A stretch of DNA of 64,000 nt, taken from the NCBI RefSeq assembly GCF_000968535.2, contig NC_016112.1:2356001-2420000 (forward strand). The letters are read 5' to 3'. The position numbers and the translations under genes were made by a program. Positions 27,482 through 35,929 of the stretch are shown piece after piece. This DNA is from Methylotuvimicrobium alcaliphilum 20Z. GTDB taxonomy: Bacteria; Pseudomonadota; Gammaproteobacteria; Methylococcales; Methylomonadaceae. Each line of letters begins with the position of its first letter. The stretch's first letter is position 1. Below the pieces are notes generated by a model. That model searched no databases and had not been told where the DNA came from. It saw only the letters and a program-made list of their open reading frames with translations.

Positions 27482-29911
27482 TCAATCGGTTTTTAAAAGT
27501 TCATTGGGTATACCGAATTCCAACACAAAATCATCCAGCGGTTTGGGTTTACTAAACTGGCTGCCGGTCTTTCTGGCCAATGCCGACAAAAAAACATGGC
27601 CTTTACCGCTGCCTTTTAGCCTGGAACGTTCGTTTCGAATACTGGGATTGCGGCAAATCAACCAGTGATGAACGTCCCGCTCGGTCCCTTCCAATCGCAC
27701 CGGTTGTCGATCGGCCGACGAATAATACTTGAACGCATTGACCAAAATCTCGTTCAGCAAGATGGTCAACAACGATTCGGTGATGCCGTATGCTTTGAAT
27801 TGTATATCGGTGCGCTCGAATCCGTGCAATTCCAACTTGAAAAAACGTTCCTCGATCCAAGATAATCGCTGTTCGAGCGTCGCCGACCGGTTCAACAAAG
27901 CGGCATAGCTTTGTTCCCAATCGGTTTGTAGTTGCCGTTCCAGTTCATAGTGCTCTTCATTCCAGACTTTGCGGCTAATATCGGGACTGCACAATCCATG
28001 CGATTTGGCGTAACTCATATAATGCTGCTGAATTTTTTCGGCGCCGGAAACCGAAAGCAAATGCATCATGATCATGTTCAGCGTATTGTCGAAAACCGAC
28101 AACAAACCGCTATCGCCCTGCATGTCCTGCATTAGCCGGTTTTTAAGTACGGTTTCATCGGTGGAAATAATACTGAAAACATCCAGTAAACCGCGCATGG
28201 TTTGAGCGGCTTGGGCATACAATTTCGGTTGGTTTTCGTGCGTGGTATTGTAGATGATCGCATCCAAAGGACTGCGGAATTTATGGGCGAACATAGCCAT
28301 CGTGTCTTCCAGCTCTTTTTCGGATTCCTCAAGTTTTTTATTTTTGACTTCGAGTTCCCGATTCTTTTCTTCGAGTTCGACGGCTTGTTGTAGGCTCGTC
28401 AAGCAAATGTTTCTCAAGCCGATATTGGTTTCCTTATTTCCACCAAAAAAATCATCAAAAAAAGTCTCCGCTTGAACGATGTCGTTTTGTGTCAATAAGT
28501 TAAGTCTCAACAAACCGAGTGTTCTATTATGCTCGGTAAATCCATAATCTACATTAAGGGAAAGTTTTTCCATCAAAAACTCACCGACTTCACCTGGATC
28601 AAATTCCCTAGATAGACGATCAGCTTTAACTAAATCTTTTTCTACTCCCTTGCCCAATGCATAACACATCATCAAAAATAATTGGATGAAATCATAGGTA
28701 TGGTCATCAGAAGAATCGAAGCCGTCATGGGCCTTATTAAAGTATTCAAAAGCTAAGCTATCGTTTTGATCTACGCCTTTTCCCGATACGCGTAATAAAC
28801 CCAAAATTAAATTGGGCAAAGCGCTGGAGTGTCCAATTGAAACTTCGGAACACCATCTGTAAATAAAAACATAAGAGTTTTGATTTTCCAAAGATTCCGG
28901 AATTACTTTAGATAGATACTGCTTGATCAGCCAATCGCCGGCTTTGACGTAGCCGCCTTTAACACAATTAAGCATGTAACCCATGCCTTCTTCGTAGTTT
29001 TTGTGGGATAGTAGAAACTGAGCGGAACGAAATTGACTTTCAAGAAACTCGTTTGTTGGGCTTTTATCTTGCCAATGTTCAGCGGCTTTTATAAACCATT
29101 GGTAGCCCAGTTCACTGTTTTGCTCGACGCCGTTGCCCAATGCGTAGAGTTCGCTTAACAACAAATAGGCTTCGATCATACCCAAGCTATAATTCGGTGC
29201 TTGCTCCGGATTGGAGTCAAAAAAAGACTCGGCTTGCTCAACAACCTTGTTTGCCCAAAAAAAGGCACTTAGATCGTTTTTTTCGACACCTTCCCCGTGG
29301 TAATAACAACAGGCTAGTTGGTATTGCGCAGCGGCAAAGTGGTGAGCCGCGGCCTTGCTGAACCAGCCGACAGCCAATGTTTTATTCTGCTGAATACCGA
29401 GGCCGTAAAAGTACAAATAACCTAACCAATATTGGGCTTCCGCGCATTCTTGCTCGGCTGCCTGTGTCAACCAATGGAAAGGTTGCTCCGGACTTGGGAA
29501 CAGATGCTTTTGAAGGAAGGATTTATCGACCCCAAAGCGGACTATGCTCCAAAAAGCAATAGATTGCGTGAATTCCGTTACTTTAAGTGGATCATGTTTT
29601 TTTATGGAAAGCTCTGAAATTACGCGTCTGTGAACTAAATCATTTAGGATACTTGAGAGAGAATCTTCGCTCTGAATCTCAGGCCTTGAAGCAATAAGAG
29701 ATAAAATACCTAATGTCAGTTGTGCCTCGGCAAGTCCGTCCTCCGCCGCATTCTGCAACCAATTGAGCACCATAGCGTGGTTTTCATCCGCTCCTTCATC
29801 ATCATCCGCTTTTGGGTTCGCATAACGCTCCAAAGCCAAATGCAGTTGTGCTTTCTCGTCGTTTTTGTTGCTCTGCGTTTGCAACTTGGAAATCGTGTTT
29901 TGTTCGCTCAT
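27482..29911 (-). CDS. Sel1-repeat sensor histidine kinase
   Basis: 809 residues, no membrane segment. Residues about 40-450 are Sel1/TPR-like helical repeats, for example AQYWLGYLYFYGLGIQQNK and AQYQLACCYYHGEGVEKND. A coiled coil (about 500-535) leads to the phospho-acceptor helix AHKFRSPLDAI (about 540) and a GHKL ATPase with N-box NEILVNAFKYYSS (about 720) and G-box GSGKGHVFLSALARKTG. A cytoplasmic repeat-containing kinase with a cognate regulator recalls the DtcA sensor of the Detocs defence system. First gene of the operon; the small genes upstream are separated by about 110 bp. Confidence 0.85.
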   Translation of the reverse strand: MSEQNTISKLQTQSNKNDEKAQLHLALERYANPKADDDEGADENHAMVLNWLQNAAEDGLAEAQLTLGILSLIASRPEIQSEDSLSSILNDLVHRRVISELSIKKHDPLKVTEFTQSIAFWSIVRFGVDKSFLQKHLFPSPEQPFHWLTQAAEQECAEAQYWLGYLYFYGLGIQQNKTLAVGWFSKAAAHHFAAAQYQLACCYYHGEGVEKNDLSAFFWANKVVEQAESFFDSNPEQAPNYSLGMIEAYLLLSELYALGNGVEQNSELGYQWFIKAAEHWQDKSPTNEFLESQFRSAQFLLSHKNYEEGMGYMLNCVKGGYVKAGDWLIKQYLSKVIPESLENQNSYVFIYRWCSEVSIGHSSALPNLILGLLRVSGKGVDQNDSLAFEYFNKAHDGFDSSDDHTYDFIQLFLMMCYALGKGVEKDLVKADRLSREFDPGEVGEFLMEKLSLNVDYGFTEHNRTLGLLRLNLLTQNDIVQAETFFDDFFGGNKETNIGLRNICLTSLQQAVELEEKNRELEVKNKKLEESEKELEDTMAMFAHKFRSPLDAIIYNTTHENQPKLYAQAAQTMRGLLDVFSIISTDETVLKNRLMQDMQGDSGLLSVFDNTLNMIMMHLLSVSGAEKIQQHYMSYAKSHGLCSPDISRKVWNEEHYELERQLQTDWEQSYAALLNRSATLEQRLSWIEERFFKLELHGFERTDIQFKAYGITESLLTILLNEILVNAFKYYSSADRQPVRLEGTERDVHHWLICRNPSIRNERSRLKGSGKGHVFLSALARKTGSQFSKPKPLDDFVLEFGIPNELLKTD

Positions 29912-30022
29912 GATTCTGGTCTCTGGTTTTTCGTTTGTATCGGTCGATTCGGTTTCGCTCGATAGCGGTTTTTCTTGTTCGCCGCCGGCGAGGCGGCGGT
30001 GAAATATTTACATCCTGAACGT

Positions 30023-30283
30023 TTATCGTTCTATAAATTCCACTTTTACCGGGATATTCAGGTCTTTGCCGATTTCTTCTATTAACGCTGTCGCGTTATG
30101 CTTGTTGACATGTGTCGTAATGTACCAACCGTCGCAACGTTTCTGCGTTTGGTAGCCGTTCGCCGGCGTTTTGGCGATGAGCGGGGCGGCGCTCAGCGTT
30201 TTATTCAATTTCGCCACCCGATCCAGATTGAACGCGCGACTTGCGAGGGCAGCGCCGGGCTTTTTTATGAACGCAACTCTCAA
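30023..30283 (-). CDS. Hypothetical protein
   Basis: About 86 residues from a TTG at 30283; an ATT further upstream is possible. It begins RVAFIKKPGAALASRAFN and ends with NGYQTQKRCDGWYITTHVN and a helix (ATALIEEIGKDLNIPVKVEF). Basic, soluble, probably a small alpha/beta fold. It overlaps the upstream small gene by about 80 bp in another frame, so one of the two may be frameshifted or they may be a single split gene. No family recognised. Confidence 0.5.
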   Translation of the reverse strand: MRVAFIKKPGAALASRAFNLDRVAKLNKTLSAAPLIAKTPANGYQTQKRCDGWYITTHVNKHNATALIEEIGKDLNIPVKVEFIER

Positions 30284-30506
30284 CTGATTTTTGCTGATAT
30301 TGAGATTCGAAATGACTCAAGCAGTTTTTGATTTCCATTTCCAAAGATTGCAGGCGTAGGCAATGATCGCTGGCGGCGGAAACTTGATCGAAGTTCCCGG
30401 CCATAGCGGCTTCCGCGGTCGCCAATTTCAAATCGTCGCCGGCTTTGCCGATAACGGCGAACAGTTCGTTGAATTTTTGGGTGACGCTTTCAGGCAGTCT
30501 GTTCAT
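30201..30506 (-). CDS. Small helical hypothetical protein
   Basis: 101 codons. The first about 70 residues (PESVTQKFNELFAVIGKAGD, then SAASDHCLRLQSLEMEIKN) form a plausible helical bundle. The last about 30 are basic and translate the start of the next gene out of frame, so the natural end may have been lost by a one-base shift near 30290. Similar small helical proteins occur in mobile elements. No family recognised. Confidence 0.5.
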   Translation of the reverse strand: MNRLPESVTQKFNELFAVIGKAGDDLKLATAEAAMAGNFDQVSAASDHCLRLQSLEMEIKNCLSHFESQYQQKSVESCVHKKARRCPRKSRVQSGSGGEIE

Positions 30507-30878
30507 GTTGTCGTTCTCCTGCGGTTCGTTCGGTTAAACGGCATTGCATGGTCGGCAATGCCGCCGCTTATATTCTTAATCGATACATTAAATTACTGGT
30601 TTGAACGGGTTTGTATCGGTAAATAAAGGCTTGCGCCCGCCGTGCCGTTCGTTTCAACTTGGCGTGTAGTATCTTCGAAAGATTTGCCGCTGTAATGGGA
30701 AAACTGTGGGCATTTTTTGATGATTAGCAAATAGTCGTTCGAGCTGATTTAAATGAACAGATTTGCTCATGCCTTCCAATCAAATGGTTCAGCCGCTTTT
30801 TGACTGTATTTTACGCATGTCTTCGTACGCACAAATCAAACAGCTTGCCTATCGATTACCGGAATGTCTGAATCAAGA
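30507..30878. other. Intergenic gap, nothing recognised
   Basis: No gene, tRNA or strong hairpin. It separates the NYN-domain gene from the two small hypothetical genes. Confidence 0.5.
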
Positions 30879-31514
30879 TCAGCATCGCCTCAAATGCCAA
30901 CTCGAACGATTGCGCCATGACGCCAAAAAAACAACAAGGATTCGGCCGATAAACTCGCTGAGTTGACCGTCTTCATCGAACAATCGGCGCGCGTCGATTC
31001 CGGCGATTTCCTCTTGCAGTTTTTGGAATACCTGATCGAGATCTATCTTGGCATAGCACGCTCGCCGAAGCTGGCTGCCTAGCATATCCTCCAATGCAAC
31101 CACTTCGGTGCAAATGCCGTGCTCCCGGAGCTCCCACACCAGCGGCGCGTGATCGTCGTCGCCGCTGACCAGGGTCAGGAAGTCTGGTTTCAAGCGCATA
31201 CAGATCGACAGCGTTTTGATTTGCAGTAACTGATCGTCAGATTGTTTGAAACCGCAGCCTTGCATACGTTTGGCCGGGCATACGATGGTTTTTGCGTCCA
31301 GCATTTCCAGCGCATAGCGCTTGCGGTCGATTTGTTCCGCGACCGTCGCCACGGCTTCCGCGCTGTCGTCTTCCGGGACGCGCTTCCGTATTGTGTATAG
31401 GATTTCGATGGCATCAACGCCGCCTTCTGACATCATAAGCGGTGAACCTGAGTCATGAGCCGCGTGCTCTGCGTTCTTGCCATCGATGGCGAGGATTTTT
31501 CTGACCACGTTCAT
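30879..31514 (-). CDS. NYN-domain protein (predicted ribonuclease)
   Basis: 211 residues. The fold has conserved acidic residues: ILAIDGKNAEH near the start, KQSDDQLLQIKTL (about 90-102), and FLTLVSGDDDHAPLVWELRE (about 112-131), typical of NYN/LabA (DUF88) proteins related to PIN nucleases. The last about 25 residues are basic. It is a single gene read leftward, within the cargo region that also carries PIN, RES and MazF genes. RNase activity is inferred from the family. Confidence 0.75.
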   Translation of the reverse strand: MNVVRKILAIDGKNAEHAAHDSGSPLMMSEGGVDAIEILYTIRKRVPEDDSAEAVATVAEQIDRKRYALEMLDAKTIVCPAKRMQGCGFKQSDDQLLQIKTLSICMRLKPDFLTLVSGDDDHAPLVWELREHGICTEVVALEDMLGSQLRRACYAKIDLDQVFQKLQEEIAGIDARRLFDEDGQLSEFIGRILVVFLASWRNRSSWHLRRC

Positions 31515-31931
31515 TTTCTCTTTTTTTCGTTGCGTTTTTTACCTTAAAGGACATCTTCAAGTTACGAAAAATTATCTAAAAAGGAGCTTTTGTTGTAACT
31601 GCAAACCTGAAGCAATTACGCTATGGATCTAAACCCTTTTGTAGCGAAAATTAACGAATCAGATTTTGAACAACCAACAGGCGATGTTATTTCAAATCAA
31701 TATTTTAAAGACACCTGTAAGAAGATTTTGATGGAGAACTGTAGGAAAGTTCGGATTGGATAGATAAATAACTGGCTGGCTGGTTTAGAATTAATAGCAG
31801 CTGTTGGGTTACATGAGAAATAACACCACTGGTTGGCAACTTTTGGCCGTTATCTTCCCAAATTGGTCGATTTGAGCCAATGACGGCTATGGGGAAATGT
31901 ATTAACGTATTGTTTCTATTGTGATAGAGCT
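31515..31931. other. Intergenic gap with a short rightward ORF
   Basis: Apart from a 46-codon plus-strand frame (31623-31763, listed separately) nothing is recognised. The boundary between the NYN gene and the RES toxin pair lies here. Confidence 0.45.
31623..31763 (+). CDS. Short ORF, possible gene fragment
   Basis: 46 codons from an ATG, MDLNPFVAKINESDFEQ and onward to a TAG. The composition is protein-like, but the length suggests the N-terminal stub of a lost gene. No family recognised and no clear ribosome site. Confidence 0.25.
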   Translation: MDLNPFVAKINESDFEQPTGDVISNQYFKDTCKKILMENCRKVRIG

Positions 31932-32384
31932 TTACTGAAATAATCGCTTATCCCAAATGACTTTTTTAGGCTCTGAAACTATGAAATTATTGGCATCAGG
32001 ATGAAGCGGGTTAACGAGGGCGTTTTGGTCTAATCTGGCAATAACTGATGGGACAATTAATATTGCAGTCCGTGCTTGGTTTAGCCATTGGTCGCCAAAT
32101 GCCCTGGCCGGGACGTTGTTTTCTGAATCCCAACCCTCTGGGAGCTGGTTCTCATCAACGATTTCTACCGAAACACTGCCAGGTACGTCTACGATGACAT
32201 ACTGCTGAGTTTCAGGAATACGGCCGGTGTTGGCATGTGCCAGAATTTCTAACATGGCGCAAGAGTATGACAACGAACCATAAATAACCGGCTTGCCTGG
32301 GCTATTCCATCGTCCGCCAATGAATGCAGCGCCTGTCCCGTCCCAAATAGGATGACGTCCGTCCGCAATCCGGTAGATCTGCAC
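31932..32384 (-). CDS. RES-domain toxin (NAD-degrading)
   Basis: 150 residues. The RES fold is marked by conserved Arg, Glu and Ser residues: YRIADGRHP, AAFIGGRWNSPGKPVIYGS and YSCAMLEILAH. RES toxins such as ParT, MbcT and Xre-RES family members consume NAD or ADP-ribosylate targets. The gene shares its first base with the antitoxin stop (32384), so the two are coupled. It looks complete. Confidence 0.9.
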   Translation of the reverse strand: MQIYRIADGRHPIWDGTGAAFIGGRWNSPGKPVIYGSLSYSCAMLEILAHANTGRIPETQQYVIVDVPGSVSVEIVDENQLPEGWDSENNVPARAFGDQWLNQARTAILIVPSVIARLDQNALVNPLHPDANNFIVSEPKKVIWDKRLFQ

Positions 32385-32812
32385 TAAGCCGCAATACCGT
32401 AATACAAGCGCCAGAGCAATTCTTCGACCCGACGGGCTCCTATTTCGGTCATCGAAACCTCAAGGGGAGCGCGATGTTGCAGCATCGGATGAGGCTTATG
32501 CAGAAATTCCCTGGCATCGTCTTCCGAGTTCCAAACGTACTGAGCAGTCGCATAGATTCTGGCCAAGCGTTCAGTTCGTTCGGATTCTTGGGCGCTTAAT
32601 CTATCCCGGCGGCGCTTATAAGTCGCCTCGGGGACAATCCGATACAGCAGTTGTTTGCGCTCTTCCGTGTTGAGACCAATAGTGTCTACAATAGTTTTCA
32701 AGGCCTGTTTGGGCAAGCCGTGTGATACCAGGGCATCCAACTCGGCAAAAGAATGGGGTACCGGTATCAGCGACATGAATGAAGCTATTTTTTCTGGGGT
32801 TACTAGAACCAT
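32384..32812 (-). CDS. ParS/Xre-MbcA-type antitoxin (DUF2384)
   Basis: 142 residues. The N-terminal helical part contains an HTH-like region (LSHGLPKQALKTIVDTIGL-type segment, TEERKQLLYRIVPEATYKRR) and the C-terminal part carries the DUF2384 toxin-binding segment (ATAQYVWNSEDDAREFLHKP). This is the standard partner of RES toxins, binding the toxin and repressing the operon. The pair is the complete two-gene unit. Confidence 0.88.
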   Translation of the reverse strand: MVLVTPEKIASFMSLIPVPHSFAELDALVSHGLPKQALKTIVDTIGLNTEERKQLLYRIVPEATYKRRRDRLSAQESERTERLARIYATAQYVWNSEDDAREFLHKPHPMLQHRAPLEVSMTEIGARRVEELLWRLYYGIAA

Positions 32813-32961
32813 CTTGAAGCCTTAAAGTATCATTTGATTAAATTATGATGTCTCACATGATACCTTTTGTCAATTTTTGGATAACACCGACAAGCTATGC
32901 CGAATCATTTTAAAAAGGGTATCACAATGCGGCCGCTAAAGGGCGTCCGCATCCGGGTCAA

Positions 32962-33135
32962 TCAAACCTCCATAGGCTCTGCCATTACCATGGCATCGTC
33001 GACTTCTACGCCTAAGTATCGTTCTGTACCTTCCAGTTTGATGTGGTTTAACAGCAATTCTTCCGCGCGAGGGTTCTTGATCTGGGGATAAATAAGTGAG
33101 GCCTTGATGCGCCGGAAAGAATGCGTGCCATGATA
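32962..33135 (-). pseudogene. Tyrosine recombinase, C-terminal fragment
   Basis: 58 codons: YHGTHSFRRIKASLIY, LLLNHIKLEGTERYLGVEVD and a stop. The first block holds the HxxR region, the second the histidine and catalytic tyrosine (RYLG) of a tyrosine recombinase. The rest of the gene is missing; it is joined at about 33135 to mazF in a different frame. Confidence 0.75.
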
Positions 33136-33374
33136 CGAATCTGACTGATTTTCACCCATGAACGCTTTGGCAGCTTTGAAGCAAGAACTTCGTGCGTAAG
33201 CGGAAAGCCCGCTTTCTGCTCTTGGCTTGTAAGTGCCATCGCTATGACAGTACCAGAGCGCTCGTTGAATATATCTTGGTTTAGGATAAGGACCGGGCGC
33301 TCGCCGGACTGCTCGCGACCTATCGTAGGATTGAGATCAGCCCAGCGAATCTCGCCCCTCAGTATTTTGGCCAT
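33048..33374 (-). pseudogene. MazF/PemK-type toxin, C-terminally replaced
   Basis: About 80 residues match MazF: RGEIRWADLNPTIGREQSGE, RPVLILNQDIFN, KLPKRSWVKISQIR. The sequence then switches to a recombinase fragment read out of frame, giving 28 foreign residues (ending TLARKNCC) instead of the last helix. MazF is an mRNA-cleaving toxin; the catalytic Arg and Thr region near the N-terminus is still present, so residual activity cannot be excluded. The antitoxin gene lies 12 bp upstream. Confidence 0.75.
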
Positions 33375-33386
33375 ACATCCAGATCC

Positions 33387-33602
33387 TCAAGACAATCCTT
33401 CGTCAGCCATGGCCTTCTCGAAAGCAGGATCCAGCTTGGCACATTCCTCGGCCAAGCGATTGCGCTCAAGGCGCTCCAGCTTCTCTAGCACAGCCTCCTG
33501 AATGGCGCGGCTACGATTGCTAAATACTTTGCGCTTCACCAGGGCATCGACATTGGCGAGAACCCCTTCCTCAATAGTTATTGCTACTTTCATTTGACTC
33601 AT
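33387..33602 (-). CDS. MazE-like ribbon-helix-helix antitoxin
   Basis: 71 residues: [19 protein letters not shown] then [17 protein letters not shown] form a ribbon-helix-helix DNA-binding domain, followed by an acidic helical tail that would bind the toxin. It is followed after 12 bp by the damaged mazF. It may now be an orphan antitoxin. Confidence 0.8.
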   Translation of the reverse strand: MSQMKVAITIEEGVLANVDALVKRKVFSNRSRAIQEAVLEKLERLERNRLAEECAKLDPAFEKAMADEGLS

Positions 33603-33887
33603 GTTCGTTACCCTTAACGGTATGATGGATTAGCATACTCCCGAGATTAATAAAGTAGCAAGGCGATGCGGTTAACGCTAAAGTAAAGGGCGCGTCGATC
33701 AGCTAGGCATTTTTTACACTAACCCCAATTGTTTAAAAACATCAACACCTGTTCCGGTTTTCTATTTAATGATTGCAAAATTAAAAACCTGACACCGACC
33801 TACCTTACTCACTCTAGTCTTTATTCAATCCAAACGGAGGCATTCTGAATCACTTTGCCCTCACCTCACAAACACCAACAAGCCGAT

Positions 33888-35246
33888 CTACAACTCTTCA
33901 AAGACCGCTTGCCACCGCCCGAACTGGATGACATCGCCCGACTGTAATCGGCAATGCGATTCGGCTTGGCCGTTTACCATACTGGGATTGGTGGCTCCCC
34001 GGTCGGTGAGATAATAGACGCCATCTTTGAAATCGATAATGGCCTGATAACGGCTAACGGTCGGGTCATCGATGACGACATCATTATCATCCAATGCGCC
34101 GATGCGGATACTTCGCCGATCGATAAGAAAAACCTGCCCGCTTGAGTGCCGTAATTGGGCTTTCGGCAATGAATCATCGGTGGAAGGCGTGTGCGTTTCG
34201 GAAACGGATTCCGGTTGCTGTGGCGTTATCGGCTCAAGCACCCGTTTTCGGCGCTTTACAATCAACATAATCAGTATCAGCAGCAGGACTGCGACAAAAG
34301 CCAAAAGGATTGGGGAGAAATACTCCACATTTGCCGCAGAGCTAGTCTCCGCCTGCCGATCGGGAATGTTCAAGTCCAAAGGCTTTTTCAAGCTTTGACC
34401 ATCGACTAGACTGACCTCTAAATACAGATCGTTCACGCGATCGGGCAAAGCATCGCGGTCGATCGTCAAGCGCAGACCGGTATCCGTCCGTTGAAAAAAT
34501 TCAGCTCCCAATTCCGTCAGCGGCATACCGGCACGGTAGAGTGAATACCTACCACCGGTAGATTCGGCCAAACGGCGCAGGTTCTGCTGCTCGATGCTAT
34601 CTTTGACACCCAGGCTAACCACACTGATCTTGGCATTTTGCGCCGCCTGTATCACGTCATTCGGCCCGTAAGCGCCGGGCAAATCTTCGGCATCGCCATC
34701 GGAAACCAAAACCAATATGCGGCGATAACCGTCGCAGTTTTTCAGTTCGTCCAAGCCTTGCAGCGACGAGCGAAATAATTCGGTGCGTTGGCCTTTCAGT
34801 TCCAAGCGATCGATCGCGGCAAGTAACGGTGCCGGGTCTTCGGTAAAGTCTTGCAGCACCGTCAATCCGGCATCGAAACCGCCGATGGCGTAGCGATGCC
34901 ATTCGTTTTTTTCGGCAACCAGGGCCTTCAACAAGGGAATCACTTGCACGCTGAAAAAATTTCGCATCGACAGGCTGGTATCGGTCATCAACAAATAGCA
35001 AACCGGCCATTCGGGTTGCGGAGCCCATTCCCGGGTTGTCGGCGCCAACGGCGATGTCCCGTCAATCAACTCGACACTGCTGATCGGCCCGGCCGTTTCC
35101 CCTTGTACCCAAGCGCTTATCCTTAGCCGTTGTGCTTCCCGATCGTAAACGGCTTCATCCAAAACGATTTCCGCAGCCATGGCTTGACTGAGGGTCATCG
35201 GCAATAACAGCCCATAACGAAACCAATGATTAACCTGTCGCCTCAT
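33888..35246 (-). CDS. Membrane vWA-FHA protein
   Basis: 452 residues. Signal peptide, then a von Willebrand factor A domain (about 80-260) with a MIDAS-type DTSLSM motif for metal-dependent ligand binding, a membrane segment (about 310-332), a basic linker, and a cytoplasmic FHA domain (about 365-452; RIGALDDNDVVIDDPTVSRY). The vWA domain faces the periplasm and the FHA domain would dock phosphothreonine peptides, presumably marks made by the operon's Ser/Thr kinases. It is the last gene of the leftward signalling operon. The domain pair suggests relay of an outside binding event to the phospho-circuit. Confidence 0.88.
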   Translation of the reverse strand: MRRQVNHWFRYGLLLPMTLSQAMAAEIVLDEAVYDREAQRLRISAWVQGETAGPISSVELIDGTSPLAPTTREWAPQPEWPVCYLLMTDTSLSMRNFFSVQVIPLLKALVAEKNEWHRYAIGGFDAGLTVLQDFTEDPAPLLAAIDRLELKGQRTELFRSSLQGLDELKNCDGYRRILVLVSDGDAEDLPGAYGPNDVIQAAQNAKISVVSLGVKDSIEQQNLRRLAESTGGRYSLYRAGMPLTELGAEFFQRTDTGLRLTIDRDALPDRVNDLYLEVSLVDGQSLKKPLDLNIPDRQAETSSAANVEYFSPILLAFVAVLLLILIMLIVKRRKRVLEPITPQQPESVSETHTPSTDDSLPKAQLRHSSGQVFLIDRRSIRIGALDDNDVVIDDPTVSRYQAIIDFKDGVYYLTDRGATNPSMVNGQAESHCRLQSGDVIQFGRWQAVFEEL

Positions 35247-35269
35247 AATTGCTTCCTCTCATATCTATG

Positions 35270-35929
35270 TTAGTCGACTTGAACGCTACCGTCAGCGTTA
35301 ACGGTAATGCTAACCATCAAGCCTTTTTGTTGTTCCACCGCCAAACGTAGAGGCTTCAAGCGACTGCTGCCGTCACGGTAAAACACTCGGCCCTTAACTT
35401 CCGCCACTGCCGGATTACCGCGCCGGGCATATAAATTGGCATAAACACGGTACACGCCCGGCGTCGCCTCATGCAATTCCCACACTTCATTGCCGGGCCC
35501 CACGAGGCTGTCTTCGGTGAGTTCGCCGGGATGATTGGGGTGTGTTTTCTGCCGAAAATTAAACTCGATCCCGGCCGGATTGACGACATGCAAATCCACA
35601 TCATGGTTAACCGTGCTCCAGCGGATGTAAATTACTAAAAAGGTTTTGGCCAGCTGTTGCCGGGCCGATTCGACTTGCTGTTGCAGTTGTCTCGCCCTAC
35701 CCTCCGCCTCGCTTCGCGCTTGTTGCTGCTGTTCCAATAGCTGTTGTTGCCGCGTTAACTGTTCTCGTAACTGCGCTACCTTGGCGCTCAACTCCGGCGG
35801 CGACTCTTTGAGATAATAGGGCAACAAAATCAACGTCAACAACACGAACGCGCCTAACGCCGAAGCAAACAAATCCAGCGCCGACATACTAAAAATAGAA
35901 ATCTCGCGATTGCGGCGCCGCATCGTCAA
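35270..35929 (-). CDS. ExbD/MotB-positioned membrane protein with DUF2135 domain
   Basis: 219 residues. One N-terminal membrane segment (SALDLFASALGAFVLLTLIL, about 16-38), a Gln-rich periplasmic coiled coil (about 48-95), then a DUF2135/YfaP-like beta domain (HDVDLHVVNPAGIEFNF, GVYRVYANLYARRG). A single N-terminal membrane helix plus a periplasmic domain is the layout of MotB, ExbD and ZorB, and an ExbB/MotA-like protein is encoded in the same operon at 46311. I infer a channel complex of the two. The charged membrane residue typical of MotB is not obvious (an Asp in ALDLF is the candidate). Confidence 0.75.
   Translation of the reverse strand: MTMRRRNREISIFSMSALDLFASALGAFVLLTLILLPYYLKESPPELSAKVAQLREQLTRQQQLLEQQQQARSEAEGRARQLQQQVESARQQLAKTFLVIYIRWSTVNHDVDLHVVNPAGIEFNFRQKTHPNHPGELTEDSLVGPGNEVWELHEATPGVYRVYANLYARRGNPAVAEVKGRVFYRDGSSRLKPLRLAVEQQKGLMVSITVNADGSVQVD

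Noticed and set aside
30763-30966. Rightward ORF of 67 codons
   Set aside because: It runs into the 3' end of the NYN gene in antisense and has no supporting features.
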